A DNA stretch of 64,000 nucleotides, taken from NCBI RefSeq assembly GCF_905475345.1, contig NC_066586.1, forward strand, positions 16,021,400 to 16,085,399, written 5' to 3'. Made by a program: the position numbers and the translations under genes. The DNA comes from Vespula vulgaris (Eukaryota; Arthropoda; Insecta; Hymenoptera; Vespidae). Positions 24,345 through 35,447 of this stretch are shown here, piece after piece. Within the stretch, counting starts at the first letter, position 1; each line of letters opens with the position of its first letter. The notes beneath the pieces are model-generated. The model had not been told where the DNA came from. It did no database searches and was given only the letters and a program-made list of their open reading frames with translations.

Positions 24345-25019
24345 ATCATCATCAGTCAAAATCAGTGCTGGATTAGGAACTGAAAATAAAAAGAAAATAA
24401 AAAGAAAGAAAAAAAGTATCACATTCTCCAATCACGCCCTCCAAAAAATATATTGTAATTATATGAAAAACTTACGAGAACATATGCGAGTGTTCAATTC
24501 CCTGAAGGCTGAAGGGTCATGTCAACGAGCCTAATTTTGTCATTGGAATTTGATGATCCTTTTCTGTCCCATGAGATTCAATACATAAATATTTGCCAGG
24601 TAATCCCTTCGGTGGATCCGTTCGTTTCCTCTTCCATATATCTTTATTATTCTTCCATCGATTTACACGCCCTTTTTGTTTTCAATAAGTTTCTTTTCAT
24701 TAAAAAAATCTATCTTGCACGTACCTTACGATTAAGGGATTATATTCGACAATTTTCTTTGTAAAACGAACATTTGAGATATTCATTTAACTAATTTATA
24801 ATCGAATTGTTTTTCTGTCGTTCAAAGATTTACGACTGTGTGAACAAATGAATTCAACCAGGTATATATATTTTTATCTTCGTTGTTTTCCACAACTTAA
24901 TTTATTCAGAATGACTAATACAACACTTTCCATTTCTTTCACGATTTAACTCTAATATACTCGAACCATACTTTCCATATACATAAATAATTAAACAAAA
25001 TTATATGACTTTTATCTGT

Positions 25020-25050
<31 letters not shown>

Positions 25051-25317
25051 TAAAAAAACATTTATTTCTTAATTTGAAAAGTTAATTAATATTATTTGCA
25101 AATAATAAATTAAAGATAAGTCCTAAATGATTCAAATTTTCAATCAAGTGGACGATTTAATTTTTTATGTATTTACAGTTTCCTTCAATACCGACAATTG
25201 TTTTCCACTTTTATTTTTAACGCTAGAGGGCGACCGTATACGATTCAACTCCCTTGATAAAAAAATATAATTATGCAACGGTCCTACAGATGGCACTCGA
25301 AGTTTTATTGATTAAAC
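24345..25317 (+). repeat. RpS18 upstream region, copy B of the duplication
   Basis: Functional-side partner of 12634-13095 and 14805-15325. It runs to about 265 bp upstream of the RpS18 ATG. An AT/GT microsatellite sits at about 25020-25050. Two CTCF-core-like words (25223-25232 and 25287-25296) lie in its promoter-proximal part. Confidence 0.85.
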
Positions 25318-25544
25318 ATTAATGCAGTATGTACGTGATACATTTTGAAGTTATAATATAAATTTATAATGAAAATTAGTAAATTTGTTAAAATATTTAC
25401 TTTTAATAATAATCTAATATTTCTCGATAAAAAATTAATGTTATATTAAATAAAATCCACAAGTTAATTTCTCTTCGACAAATTCGATAATCTTCGATAA
25501 TCGATAGTCGTCGATGTCTTCTCGACGTTAGAAATTCCGCTTCC

Positions 25545-25581
25545 TGTTTTATTTCTTTGTAGTGACTACTAAGTTAGCAAA
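25545..25581 (+). promoter_or_regulatory. RpS18: RpS18 pyrimidine-rich (TCT-type) initiator
   Basis: The sequence just upstream of the ATG reads TTCCTGTTTTATTTCTTTG. It contains a TTTCTTT tract of the kind used as the TCT initiator of ribosomal protein genes in arthropods and vertebrates. The predicted leader is very short (about 25 nt), as usual for this class. The start site is inferred. Confidence 0.5.
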
Positions 25582-26760
25582 ATGGTGAGTTCTTTGGTAT
25601 TTTGTGATTGAAATCCATTTTTATTGCAGAAATCTTAGCAAAAGTGCATAAATATTTATGCTAATATTGCTTAATATTACATGATATAATTTCACTTGGT
25701 GATATTTCAGTTTTTTTGTGAAAAAATAGTATAATTCAAAAATAGAAATTATTCTTCGTTTCACAGTCATCATCGATCATCACAGTGTTTACAAATCAAC
25801 TTTTTACAATTATTTCATTTATTTCTCTATTCAATCTATTTATTTTTCTACGTTCATTCTTATTTTTCAATGTCTTTCAATGACCTTTTTGACAAAATAT
25901 TCGTTCAATATAAATTTTATCATTGTTATCTATTATATTTACAGTCGCTCGTTATTCCTGAAAAGTTTCAACATATTCTTCGTGTCATGAACACGAATAT
26001 CGATGGTAACAGGAAGGTTATGTTTGCGATGACAGCCATCAAAGGTGTTGGTCGTCGTTATGCCAACATTGTTCTTAAAAAGGCAGATATTGACTTAAAC
26101 AAACGAGCTGGAGAATGTTCAGAAGAGGAAGTAAGGCAAATTAATAGTCTTATAATATTATCTTGTATGTAATTACATATTTAACAGATCGAAAAAATTT
26201 AATATTTATAGGTTGAAAAAATTGTTACTATTATGGCTAATCCTAGGCAATATAAAATACCTGACTGGTTCTTGAATCGGCAAAAAGATATTGTTGACGG
26301 AAAATACTCTCAGGTATGCACATTTTAGATTTGAAAAAAATTAATAATATTAAATTCAATGCACAACTAAACGGCTGATAGTATAAGATTATCATACTAA
26401 TTTGGTTAGTAGGTTGTGCAAAATTAACTGCGCATATCCATATTGTTTAGATTGTTACATATTTCTAAATACAAATATATAAATTGTGCGTCACATATGT
26501 GAAACTGTAAGATCATTTATTTTCTTATATTTGTAAATTAAATATCAACCTTCTTATTTCAAAGAAATACTATAAAAAAATTTTTCTTGTAGCTTACTAG
26601 TTCCAATTTAGATTCTAAGCTTCGTGATGACTTAGAACGTATGAAGAAAATTCGTGCTCACAGAGGTTTACGTCATTATTGGGGCTTACGCGTGCGTGGT
26701 CAACATACGAAGACTACTGGCAGACGTGGACGTACTGTTGGTGTATCAAAGAAGAAGTAA
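25582..26760 (+). CDS. RpS18: 40S ribosomal protein S18 (uS13)
   Basis: There are four coding exons: 25582-25584 (the ATG alone, donor ATG|GTGAGT), 25945-26130, 26212-26313 and 26593-26760. The assembled protein is 152 residues, the usual length of eukaryotic RpS18. It reads M-SLVIPEKFQHILRVMNTN, then AIKGVGRRYANIVLKKADID (the helix-turn-helix core of the S13 family), and ends TGRRGRTVGVSKKK. It is a small-subunit head protein that contacts the P-site tRNA and forms inter-subunit bridges. An AATAAA lies at 26782-26787. The gene marks the left border of the gene-dense block. Its promoter region and intron 3 have a broken copy 10-12 kb upstream. Start choice is fixed by the conserved SLVIPEKF that follows the split ATG. 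Confidence 0.97.
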
Positions 26761-27198
26761 TTTTATATTTCATTAATTATCAATAAATATTGAAAACTAT
26801 TTATCTCTGAGTTTTATTTATAAATTACATAAGATTAGTAATAAGTTAAATATTGACTGTACAGGTTTTAAAAATATTATTTAAGTGGATTTTAATTCCA
26901 TTAACATATGTAAATACAGATTTGATAAAATTCTATAGACAACTTTATATTGCGATTGAACAATTCGTTTGTTAACATCATTTTGCAAAGGCACACAAAA
27001 TTTCCAGCAATTGCTACTATAATAAGAATAATTTATTAATAGTTTTATGTAATTGAACTGTTATATTATTTTAATTTACTAAAATTACAACTCTTAAGAA
27101 TTTTTTGAACTGCTATTGTAAATTTTATGTAGATATATATGTAAATTTTCTATGGAATATCTCTAAGGCAGTTGAAAATAATTAATTTTGATTTTATG
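26761..27198. other. Convergent 3' flanks of RpS18 and EndoB
   Basis: RpS18 polyadenylation signal at 26782-26787, then AT-rich sequence running into the presumed EndoB 3' UTR. Nothing else seen. Confidence 0.7.
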
Positions 27199-30100
27199 TT
27201 AATAACTGAGAATAGTTTCTAGATATGCCTTAGGAACTTTCCCTCGCTGATTGCCTCTTATACCAATTAAATAATCTTCATCTCCAGGGATTTCAATAAT
27301 GGAAATTACCTACAAATATAATAGAACATATTATAGTGCATATTCTAGACACTAAACACTGCATCTCATAAATGCAGATAATAATTAATTAGATGTGTTC
27401 ATTTATTTCAATTAAACAATTTACTTATCTCTGACTACTCTAAAACACAACAAAAGATTAGGAAAATATAAATTTTAACATTAAATGAAATTATATATAT
27501 TTATTTAACATGCAAAATATGAATAAATATACAATTAAACGAATAAACGTGTATATGATAATTAATATTAATAATTCTAATAAACAAAATATACAGAAGA
27601 ATAATAAACAGACAAAGAATATTACGACTTTTTTTAACAAAAATATAAAAATTACTCATTTACTATACATATAATCTAAAAGTAAATTAATATTATATCA
27701 TGCATCTTTTCGCATGGTAAGTATAATGCCAATTCTGCTACAATACAAATTTATTATCCTAGATCACTTCCATTTGAGTATTATATGGAACTTCTTATTT
27801 TATTATTTATAAACTTGATTATAATGTAACCTAAAAATAAAAAGTTTATCATTTCAATTTGAACAAAGTAAATAAAAATGGATTATCTTAAACTAATAAC
27901 AAAATATTTATTAAATAAATGTATACTTGAATATATAAGTAAAATAACAAAAATCTAACTTACAGTTCAGATGAATATCATGCCTTGTTTATGGATACAT
28001 GGAACACATGCTGTCATCTATCTAAATCACAAATTTGGTTACCTCATCTTGCATGACACTAAGCTCGGTTGAATCCCTAGCATCATAGTCACAGACTACT
28101 CTTGCACGATCTTGACCATTTTCCACTTGTGCAGTAGGATTTGTTGAGGTGGTCGAGTGATAAGGACCCCCAGATAAGCTGGGTAGGATAAATTATAATG
28201 GGATGAATTTGATGATTATACTTAAAGAAATATATAAATTAAAAAATTATAAAACGAAACAAAAAAAATTGTGTTCAACACTATTTTACACTACAAATTA
28301 AATTAGTTATGCCTCACAAAAGCGTGCGCACTGTACACATACAAATAATAAAGACAAAGTAATAACAACAATATAACATATATGTATTCTAAATACAACA
28401 CTTTTGCTTACATAATATTGCTAATGTATGAAACAAGCACACCTTCAAAATTATTTTAGTAAAATAAATGCAGTAAATTATTTTATTAATATGAAATAAA
28501 GCATGATGATGCATTGCTTATACAATAAATAAAAAACAAATTAATTCATCTTATAGATAATTATACTATACACATTAAAATCGTAATATAAATTCATTAA
28601 AAAAATTTAGACTAAATAATGAAATTTCATAATCCAAAGAAAGATAGAATATGATTTATTTCTGCTATCTAAATAAAGGAATTATTGATTTATAGAAATT
28701 TTCTTTTTCATGCATATTTTATAAAAAGTATATAGAATGTTTTGTAAACATATTTTATTTACTGATGTGTACTAACAAGTTAAATTCAACAATTTCAGAA
28801 AATTAAAATCTTCAATATATTTTTAAAGTGATTATGTATTGATAACAGCTATCTGTTCAACAGTGAAGAGAACAACTCATTAATATAATAACTCTTCATT
28901 GTTTAGAGATCATTTACCATATTAAGAAGTAAAACCATAATGTGAAATTAGATTTTAGAGGTATTGGTGTCAAAGGTAGCAGTAACATACGTTGAATCAG
29001 CAAGAGAATTATTTATAGGCAGATTTTGGGATGAAGTGGGTGAGGGTGTTAGCTCGATCACTTCCTCGCTGTTGACTCTTAGCAAAGGACTCGGCTGACG
29101 TGCCCTGCAATTCCCACCATGCAAGCAAAAGATAGAAAATGGAAAATAGAATATTAGAGAAGAAAAAAGTATAAAAAGCAGGATATAGCAGAAACTGAAT
29201 TTAATTCACTACTACCAATAGATCTGCAGAAATTAGCAACATTGAGCAATTATGTTCACAGTAGAAGTTTGATATGAAATGCACTATTGTAATAATAGAT
29301 TTAAAGAAGAGGACATAAATATTATTCAATAAGATATCTTATGATACTTTGTATTTACATAAACATTTTTAATTATGTTTTTATTTCTCCAAGAAGTAAG
29401 ACCTGAATTATTTTCATATAATTCTTCTTGGAAAAAATTGAAAAAGCTTTACACAATAATTACCAGTTATTTTAACTACATAATATGATGATCTTTACGA
29501 ATGAGTAATGGTTCTAAAGCTTTTCTAAACATTTTATATCTTGTACATGGAAATATTCAAGATTCAACAAACATTACTCACTCGGATCACCAAAGAGTAG
29601 GATAGCTATACAGAAAAAATTGAATTTGTGTACTGCAAGGATTGTGCGGGAAAATCAAAAGACACCACTAACATATATAATAAATAGATTAACTCACCCA
29701 GCAAGCTCACGCTGCAATTCTTGCATAGTTGCATGACACTGTGCATAATGACGTGCTTGTGCCTCCACAAATTCGTGTAAACATCGCAAGTGTCCAGCTT
29801 GAGAGCTTGATACTCCTTCTAAAAGTAGCTTGACGATCTCTGCCTGTCGATCAAATTCCGATTGTGCCACCCTCAGCTCCCTCTCTGCCTAAGTTTAGTA
29901 ATATTCAAGTTTCATTTCTTTCTTTGTATAATTTAAATATGTTATTAAAATATGTTATAAAAAATTTTTAATCTTTACTTAAAAAGTATATAGTTCCATT
30001 ATATACATAAAATACTTATAGATAAATATTTTGTTAAGTTTATTATATGTACATGCGTTAATGATGGCTTTGCAGTTATTTAGGTATTTATGTGTGATAT

Positions 30101-32100
30101 AATTAACATATATAGACAAACAAATATAACAATTAGAAGAAATAACAATAAGGGATAATTTTATGATGTAAAATACTATTCTTGAATGATCTCATTACAT
30201 TATCTAATGTAATATGAAATATAAATTCATTTCATTCATCACAATACTTGTATTACTTCTTATGTAAAAATGTAAAAATATATAATAAGTAAAAGTTGCA
30301 ACAAATGATGACAGGATGAAAGACACAAAAATGGATAGTTCTTCAATATTTACAAATGTATTACTAGTTCTGTTTTGTTCCTGTTATTATTTCAACTTGT
30401 TTGCAATGTGTAAATATATTAAAATAAAATAAAATAAAATTAAATTAAATAAAATTAAAAAAAACACATTGCATAAGAAGAGATATTTCTGATCTTTTAA
30501 CTTCGTTAATACCTGATCAAGTAATACTTCGGGTGAAACGCCAGAGTCCTATGAAATGCAGCAATGTACGGGACAAAACACAGAATAAACATACAGACCA
30601 AATGCATTAATTAAACAAACGATAATAGAACTTACACTCTGTTGACCCAGCATACTCCTGGCTTTCCTTACTCGATTTTTACATGCATCTAAATCCAACC
30701 TAAACATAATTACATTTTTTTATGATAATAAATATTTTTTCAAGTAAATATATAACTTTATATTACCTTTTGGTTTCTAAAATAGCCATCTCTTTACTAA
30801 CAGTTTTCATTTCCCCATCTAGAAACTTTCTTAGTGGTTGTATATAACAATTAGCCGCTATTCCAATAAAATCTCTTTCAATTTGTCCCAGCTTTTGTTG
30901 ACACTGACCCACTTTTATCAAAGCACTACCTACAATAAAATATAAGAATATATAATAGTGTAATAACAAATTTCAGAAAAATAATCAATTAACAATAGAT
31001 ACCACACACATACCATAGGCAATGCCAGGACCAAAATCATTTCCAGCTTCTATCATGTCAATACCTACATATTCAAGATTGCTCAGCCTATTAGGTTTCT
31101 TTTTATCAATTTTTTCATAAAAGAAATCCTCAATTCTATTTCCTAGAATAAAACCCAAATTATCATTTCTTTGTTCATTTATTTTTATTATCTTTTCAAT
31201 TTGTCATTTTATACCTGGATTAGGAGTAAGTACAGCTTCCATATTCCTAAGAACTTTTTCTGTCCATGTTTTAGTTGCATTTGCTCTTTCTGCAAGATGT
31301 TCTAAATGTGCATCTAATTCAGTTTTCTCAGATGTACCTAATGTTTCTTCTGTTAGCTAATAAGATAAAAATTTGATTATGGATTTTTCTTTAAGAACTT
31401 AATAGCAAATATATCATTTTTTTATAGAAAAAATATTAAACAAATTCTAATCTGATATTTAAAATTATATTATTTGTAATTTATACAAGTATAAGAAATA
31501 AGTGATAATCTTAAAAAAGAATATAATAAAGACATTACTCATAATTGTTTGACATGTATAGACTGAGTCATCCAGAATTTTGCACAACCTAATTGTAATG
31601 TCATTATAATAGAATTTATTTTATTGTATTATTTCTTTAAATATATGATATTCTGTTAATAGATTCAAATTACGTATTATACAATCTACAAATTATGCGT
31701 AGACGTTATACAGCATAAATATGTAATAAAAGGCTAATGCATTCATTGTCAATTTTATTCTCATAGATTACAATTAGGTTAAAAAACGGTTCTTCGCGAG
31801 GGCGAATTATATAGATCAAATTAAGTTTCTAATATGTATGTCAAGTCGTTGAATAATGTCTAAAGAAAATTAATCGACGTTTTGTTGTCAATTATATTTA
31901 AATTTTAATTTGTGCAAGAAAAGTACAAAATGTCAGAAGTGACAGCGTTTACAAACGATAGTCATTGATAGTAGAACACATATCTTTCTATGTCATAAAG
32001 GTATTACTTTTGCAACAATCAATTCTAAAAATCTCACCTGTACAACTCTGCTTAGTGCAGCACCAGCATCTTTAACCAATTTCTTTACATTGAAATCCAT
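27199..32100 (-). CDS. EndoB: Endophilin B (N-BAR and SH3 membrane-curvature protein)
   Basis: Ten coding exons with matching phases: 32100-32038, 31356-31215, 31142-31014, 30929-30767, 30699-30636, 30548-30513, 29888-29698, 29104-28991, 28178-28043 and 27309-27199, giving 382 residues. The start MDFNVKKLVKDAGAALSRVV is the amphipathic helix 0 of the endophilin-B/Bif-1 family. EKTELDAHLEHL, FGPGIAYG and SEFDRQAEIVKLLLEGVSSS follow in the BAR helices (to about residue 245). A Ser/Thr/Pro linker and a C-terminal SH3 (VVCDYDARDSTELS ... GKVPKAYLETI) complete the protein. The family bends membranes in endocytosis, autophagy and mitochondrial dynamics. Exon 6 is only 36 nt (DSGVSPEVLLDQ), in phase, and lies in the BAR region where vertebrate Bif-1 has alternative exons, so it may be optional. 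Confidence 0.95.
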
Positions 32101-32814
32101 TTTTTCTCTTTAACAACGCGATTGTTCGGCGAGTACGTTCTATTGCTTTTTATTTTCTATTGCTTCTTATTTTCTATCGATCCATAATTCTACGAACTTC
32201 CGCAAAGTGGCGCCGCTAAACTTTACGTATAAATTCTTTAGTATTCAAATATTCCCGCCTTTTATTCTACAATATTTTCGTAATACATAATAAAATATAT
32301 ATTTGACTTTTCTATTGTTTTTAAATTTAGTTAATTTATTTTATATATACATCGATGGAAATTGAACAAAATTATTGTTTTGTTAAATAATGCTTTATTT
32401 CAATAGATTACGAACTTTCTTGAAATACATTACTTACTAAATTATTAACGATACTGAACGTTATTCGAAAAATTTTAGGAAGATTGAAAATTAAGACACA
32501 AGATTTATAAAAAAAATAAACATTCTTATATTGAGTATACGAAATACAATTATCGCTCATCACAGATTCTATGAATCTATTTGAGTTGATCAGCTTATCC
32601 TACAGTTAAAAGGTATTCATATAGCAAAAAGTAATATTTGTACCTGATAATGGACCACTAGTTTAGTTTATAATCAAGAAATTCTTGAGGAAAGTAGTCC
32701 AATCAACATTGATGTCTTTGATGAAAAAACTGCAGGAAGTTCAGGACTTTATCCTAGAATCATTACTAAACAAAAATTGAGCTATTCTATCATACTGTTT
32801 TTTTTTAGTCATCA
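32101..32814. other. EndoB upstream region
   Basis: AT-rich, with a GC-richer patch at 32.10-32.26 kb holding TATCGATC (a near-match to DRE) and GTGGCGCCGC. This is the likely EndoB promoter. A 3' segment of the DOLPP1 downstream transcript may extend to about 32.7 kb. Confidence 0.5.
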
Positions 32815-33418
32815 TTAGACAATTACCTGTTCCAAACGATGAAATAATTTCTCCGTAGAACGAGTGGTAATGGGTTTCACACGGGAGTTGAACTGTTTAT
32901 TAAGTCCAAAGGTGCAAAATTCTGCAAAAATTCAATGAATCAACAAACAAATAGGTTGAAGTTAAAATAAAAAAAATGAAGACTGATCTTTTTCTAGAAA
33001 TTTTATTTATATACAAAGTACATATTTTTGTCGCATTAAAAACCAATGAAACTTTTGTTCCCCTACAAGTTCATAGTACCATGCATTTCCAAAAATATTA
33101 GTACAATATATATGTAATAAATATTCTTTAATTTTTTATCATTTAAAACTAATGCACAAACTGGTTTATGGAATTAATATTTAATTGACTGTATAATAAA
33201 TGTAACAAAAGATTTAGAAATATACAAAGGTCATATCTATATTTATTACAATTCTAATGGTAAATTTCAATACCATGTATAAATGCAATATTTATATAAT
33301 AGAGTTATAATGGTTTGTGGTACAGTTCTGCTAACTCAATGGAATGACGTTTGACATCACAATTAATCATTATAAAGGCAACAATTGTTTACTTACTATT
33401 AGCCCATTGGCCAGCCAT
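32815..33418 (-). CDS. Candidate two-exon mini-ORF immediately downstream of the DOLPP1 stop
   Basis: An ATG at 33418 lies 6 nt after the DOLPP1 stop. It opens MAGQWAN and reaches a perfect donor (A|GTAAGT, exon end 33397). A phase-matched acceptor (TTTTTGCAG, exon start 32921) restores an open frame KFCTFGLNKQFNSRVKPITT followed by RSTEKLFHRLEQ. The frame closes either by read-through to a TAA at 32817-32815 (42 residues) or after another splice at the 32827 donor. The composition is basic and looks protein-like. I recognise no family. The intron would lie in the DOLPP1 3' UTR only 28 nt after its stop, too close to trigger decay, so a bicistronic mRNA is possible. Chance is not excluded. 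Confidence 0.4.
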
Positions 33419-33424
33419 TAAACG

Positions 33425-34720
33425 TCATTGTGATTTCATAGACACAAGTTTTCGCGAACGTGCTCGAACTTCTGTACGAATATTTGTATACTCAAACCAC
33501 AATACATTTGGAATTAAAGTTGTGTCACGCAACAGCAGATATTCTGATACTCGCCTAAAAAATATACTTCATAACTATTACGCATAGGATTTTGATTAAA
33601 TCAATTAATAGGATACAAACTCACCATGATACAATAAGAGGAAACAAAGGAGTCAGAATTGTATGTGTGATTAAAAACCATGCTACTCCTAAAGTAACTC
33701 CCACAAGTACACCACATAGAACCTGGGAAATTGAGTGGTATTGTAGGTAAATTCTGCCATAAGATACTAAAACAGCTACTATTATGCAAGCAGCCACAAT
33801 AATTATTCGCCAAAACCTTTCAGATATTGTGCTATTACTATTGTGATGTAACCTGTATAACAAACAAATTATATCATTAGATTAATCGACAATATAATAA
33901 TGAAATGACAAAAAAAACATTTACCTAATACATATGAAAAGTATTGCATATGTAGTAAAGAACCACATAAATTGTGCATGTGTAGAGGGCATACCATATT
34001 CGTTATAAATACCATCACGTTTTAATGGTCTTGCTTCACGAATGGTATGTTTTAATATTAAATTAACAAATTCATTCAATATAACTCCACTGAAAAATGC
34101 AATCTGAAAAAGATAATAATAAATAACCTTTGAAAATGATTACTCTAAATATAAGATAATGTAAATATAATTTAAGCAAAACTTCTAATGTTTTATACTT
34201 ACAGTATGCAAATCTCTTCTAAAGAGAATCAATGTCATAAAACCAGTCAAAATAACGAAAGGTGTTAAACTTATCAGGGCTAATAATTTACCAAGTATGT
34301 CTCCTATAAAAGAAAAGCATTTAATTATAAGAAAAAAAATAATACTTATTGATCAGATGAAGTTGGAAAAATAATAAAAATAGAAAATAGTTACTTTATA
34401 ACACAACACAAAGTATGTTATTATAATAATTTCATGTTTTCGTTCAAAAAAATATAATATAAAAGAATAATTTATGAAAAATCAATGATACCTGTCATGT
34501 AAACAGGTAGCAATAACAAAATGTAGACACGAAGAATCCGAAATTAGTATCATCGCACATGTCTGTTTCCAACTGACGCCGACTATATTTCTGATTGTGG
34601 TAATACTGAAAAATCTTTACCTTGTGGATATTCGATTAGAGTCAAAGACAAAGGAACCCATTCCAATTCATCAGTTGCACGAACGAAATGTGATTTGAGC
34701 TCGTCGTCGAGCGATGCCAT
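33425..34720 (-). CDS. DOLPP1: Dolichyldiphosphatase 1
   Basis: Five exons: 34720-34621, 34303-34203, 34103-33925, 33852-33625 and 33554-33425, giving 245 residues (human is 238). The N-terminus ends in SLTLIEYPQG like the vertebrate LTHVEYPAGD. The PAP2-phosphatase motifs are all present: KHTIREARP (KX6RP), MPSTHAQ (PSxH) and SYGRIYLQYH (the SRx5H type with His as nucleophile). Several hydrophobic membrane helices are visible, and the C-terminus carries the family signature RDTTLIPNVLWFEYT. The enzyme removes a phosphate from dolichyl diphosphate on the lumenal side of the ER, recycling the N-glycan carrier. OSTC, further right, acts in the same pathway. The start is supported by the conserved context and the initiator array just upstream. 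Confidence 0.95.
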
Positions 34721-34778
34721 GTTACCGGAAAATTTGAAGTCGCATGACTTTCGGACTCTTCTAAAACAGCGATCATAA

Positions 34779-34820
34779 GACTGAGAGCAACTGAGAGCGA
34801 CTGAGAGCCGCTGAGAGCTA
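34779..34820 (-). promoter_or_regulatory. DOLPP1: DOLPP1 initiator-like array: four 10-bp repeats
   Basis: Four exact-length units of CTGAGAGCNN (34781-34790, -34800, -34810 and -34820) end about 60 bp upstream of the DOLPP1 ATG. On the transcribed strand they read as CTCTCAG with TCAGTC, TCAGTT and TCAGTC at 10-bp steps. Three of them match the arthropod initiator TCAKTY. A focused or stuttered start region is inferred. Confidence 0.5.
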
Positions 34821-35229
34821 ATAAACTGGAATGAACTATGATAACTTTTTAAAGATAATACCTCTACGCTATCGACAGATGGCAGCAGCTGTACTATCGA
34901 TTGTAGAGTTCTAATCACATACAACGTACAGCGGAGTTATCTTGAAAATTATGAAAACACTTTATTTATGATACCAACAATGGAATTAAACTGTACAAAT
35001 AGATATATGTAAAACAATGATATCTTCTTATGAGCGCATTGGCAAAAAATTAGTAAATCGTATTAAACTGGATCTGTAATTTAAGCTGTCTGATTGGTCG
35101 ACAAATGGATAATGCGCGCTTCTACGTGAGCGACGGTACCTTTATATCGTTGAAATGTGTTTACAATGGAAATCAACCGAGTGTTCCACTGTATATATAC
35201 TATTTTATTACAAAGCTCGCCTATGTAAT

Positions 35230-35277
<48 letters not shown>

Positions 35278-35447
35278 AAAGAAAAAATAATTTAATGAAT
35301 AAATTTGTTATGTACATTATTTTAAACTATGCATTAATCTATATACTGTAAATAATATCGATTTTTATGAAAATAGTCGAACTATAAGTTTGAAAATAAT
35401 TACATTAGGTTGTACCTTACACACACGTGGAATTATTTTCTACATAG
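34821..35447. promoter_or_regulatory. Divergent DOLPP1/QTRT1 promoter region
   Basis: Contains a CTCF-core-like word CAGATGGCAG (34876-34885), the word TCTGATTGGTCGAC (35089-35102, an inverted CCAAT box identical over 14 bp to that of the eve promoter), and an AT microsatellite (about 35227-35272). It separates the divergent starts of DOLPP1 and QTRT1. Confidence 0.55.
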
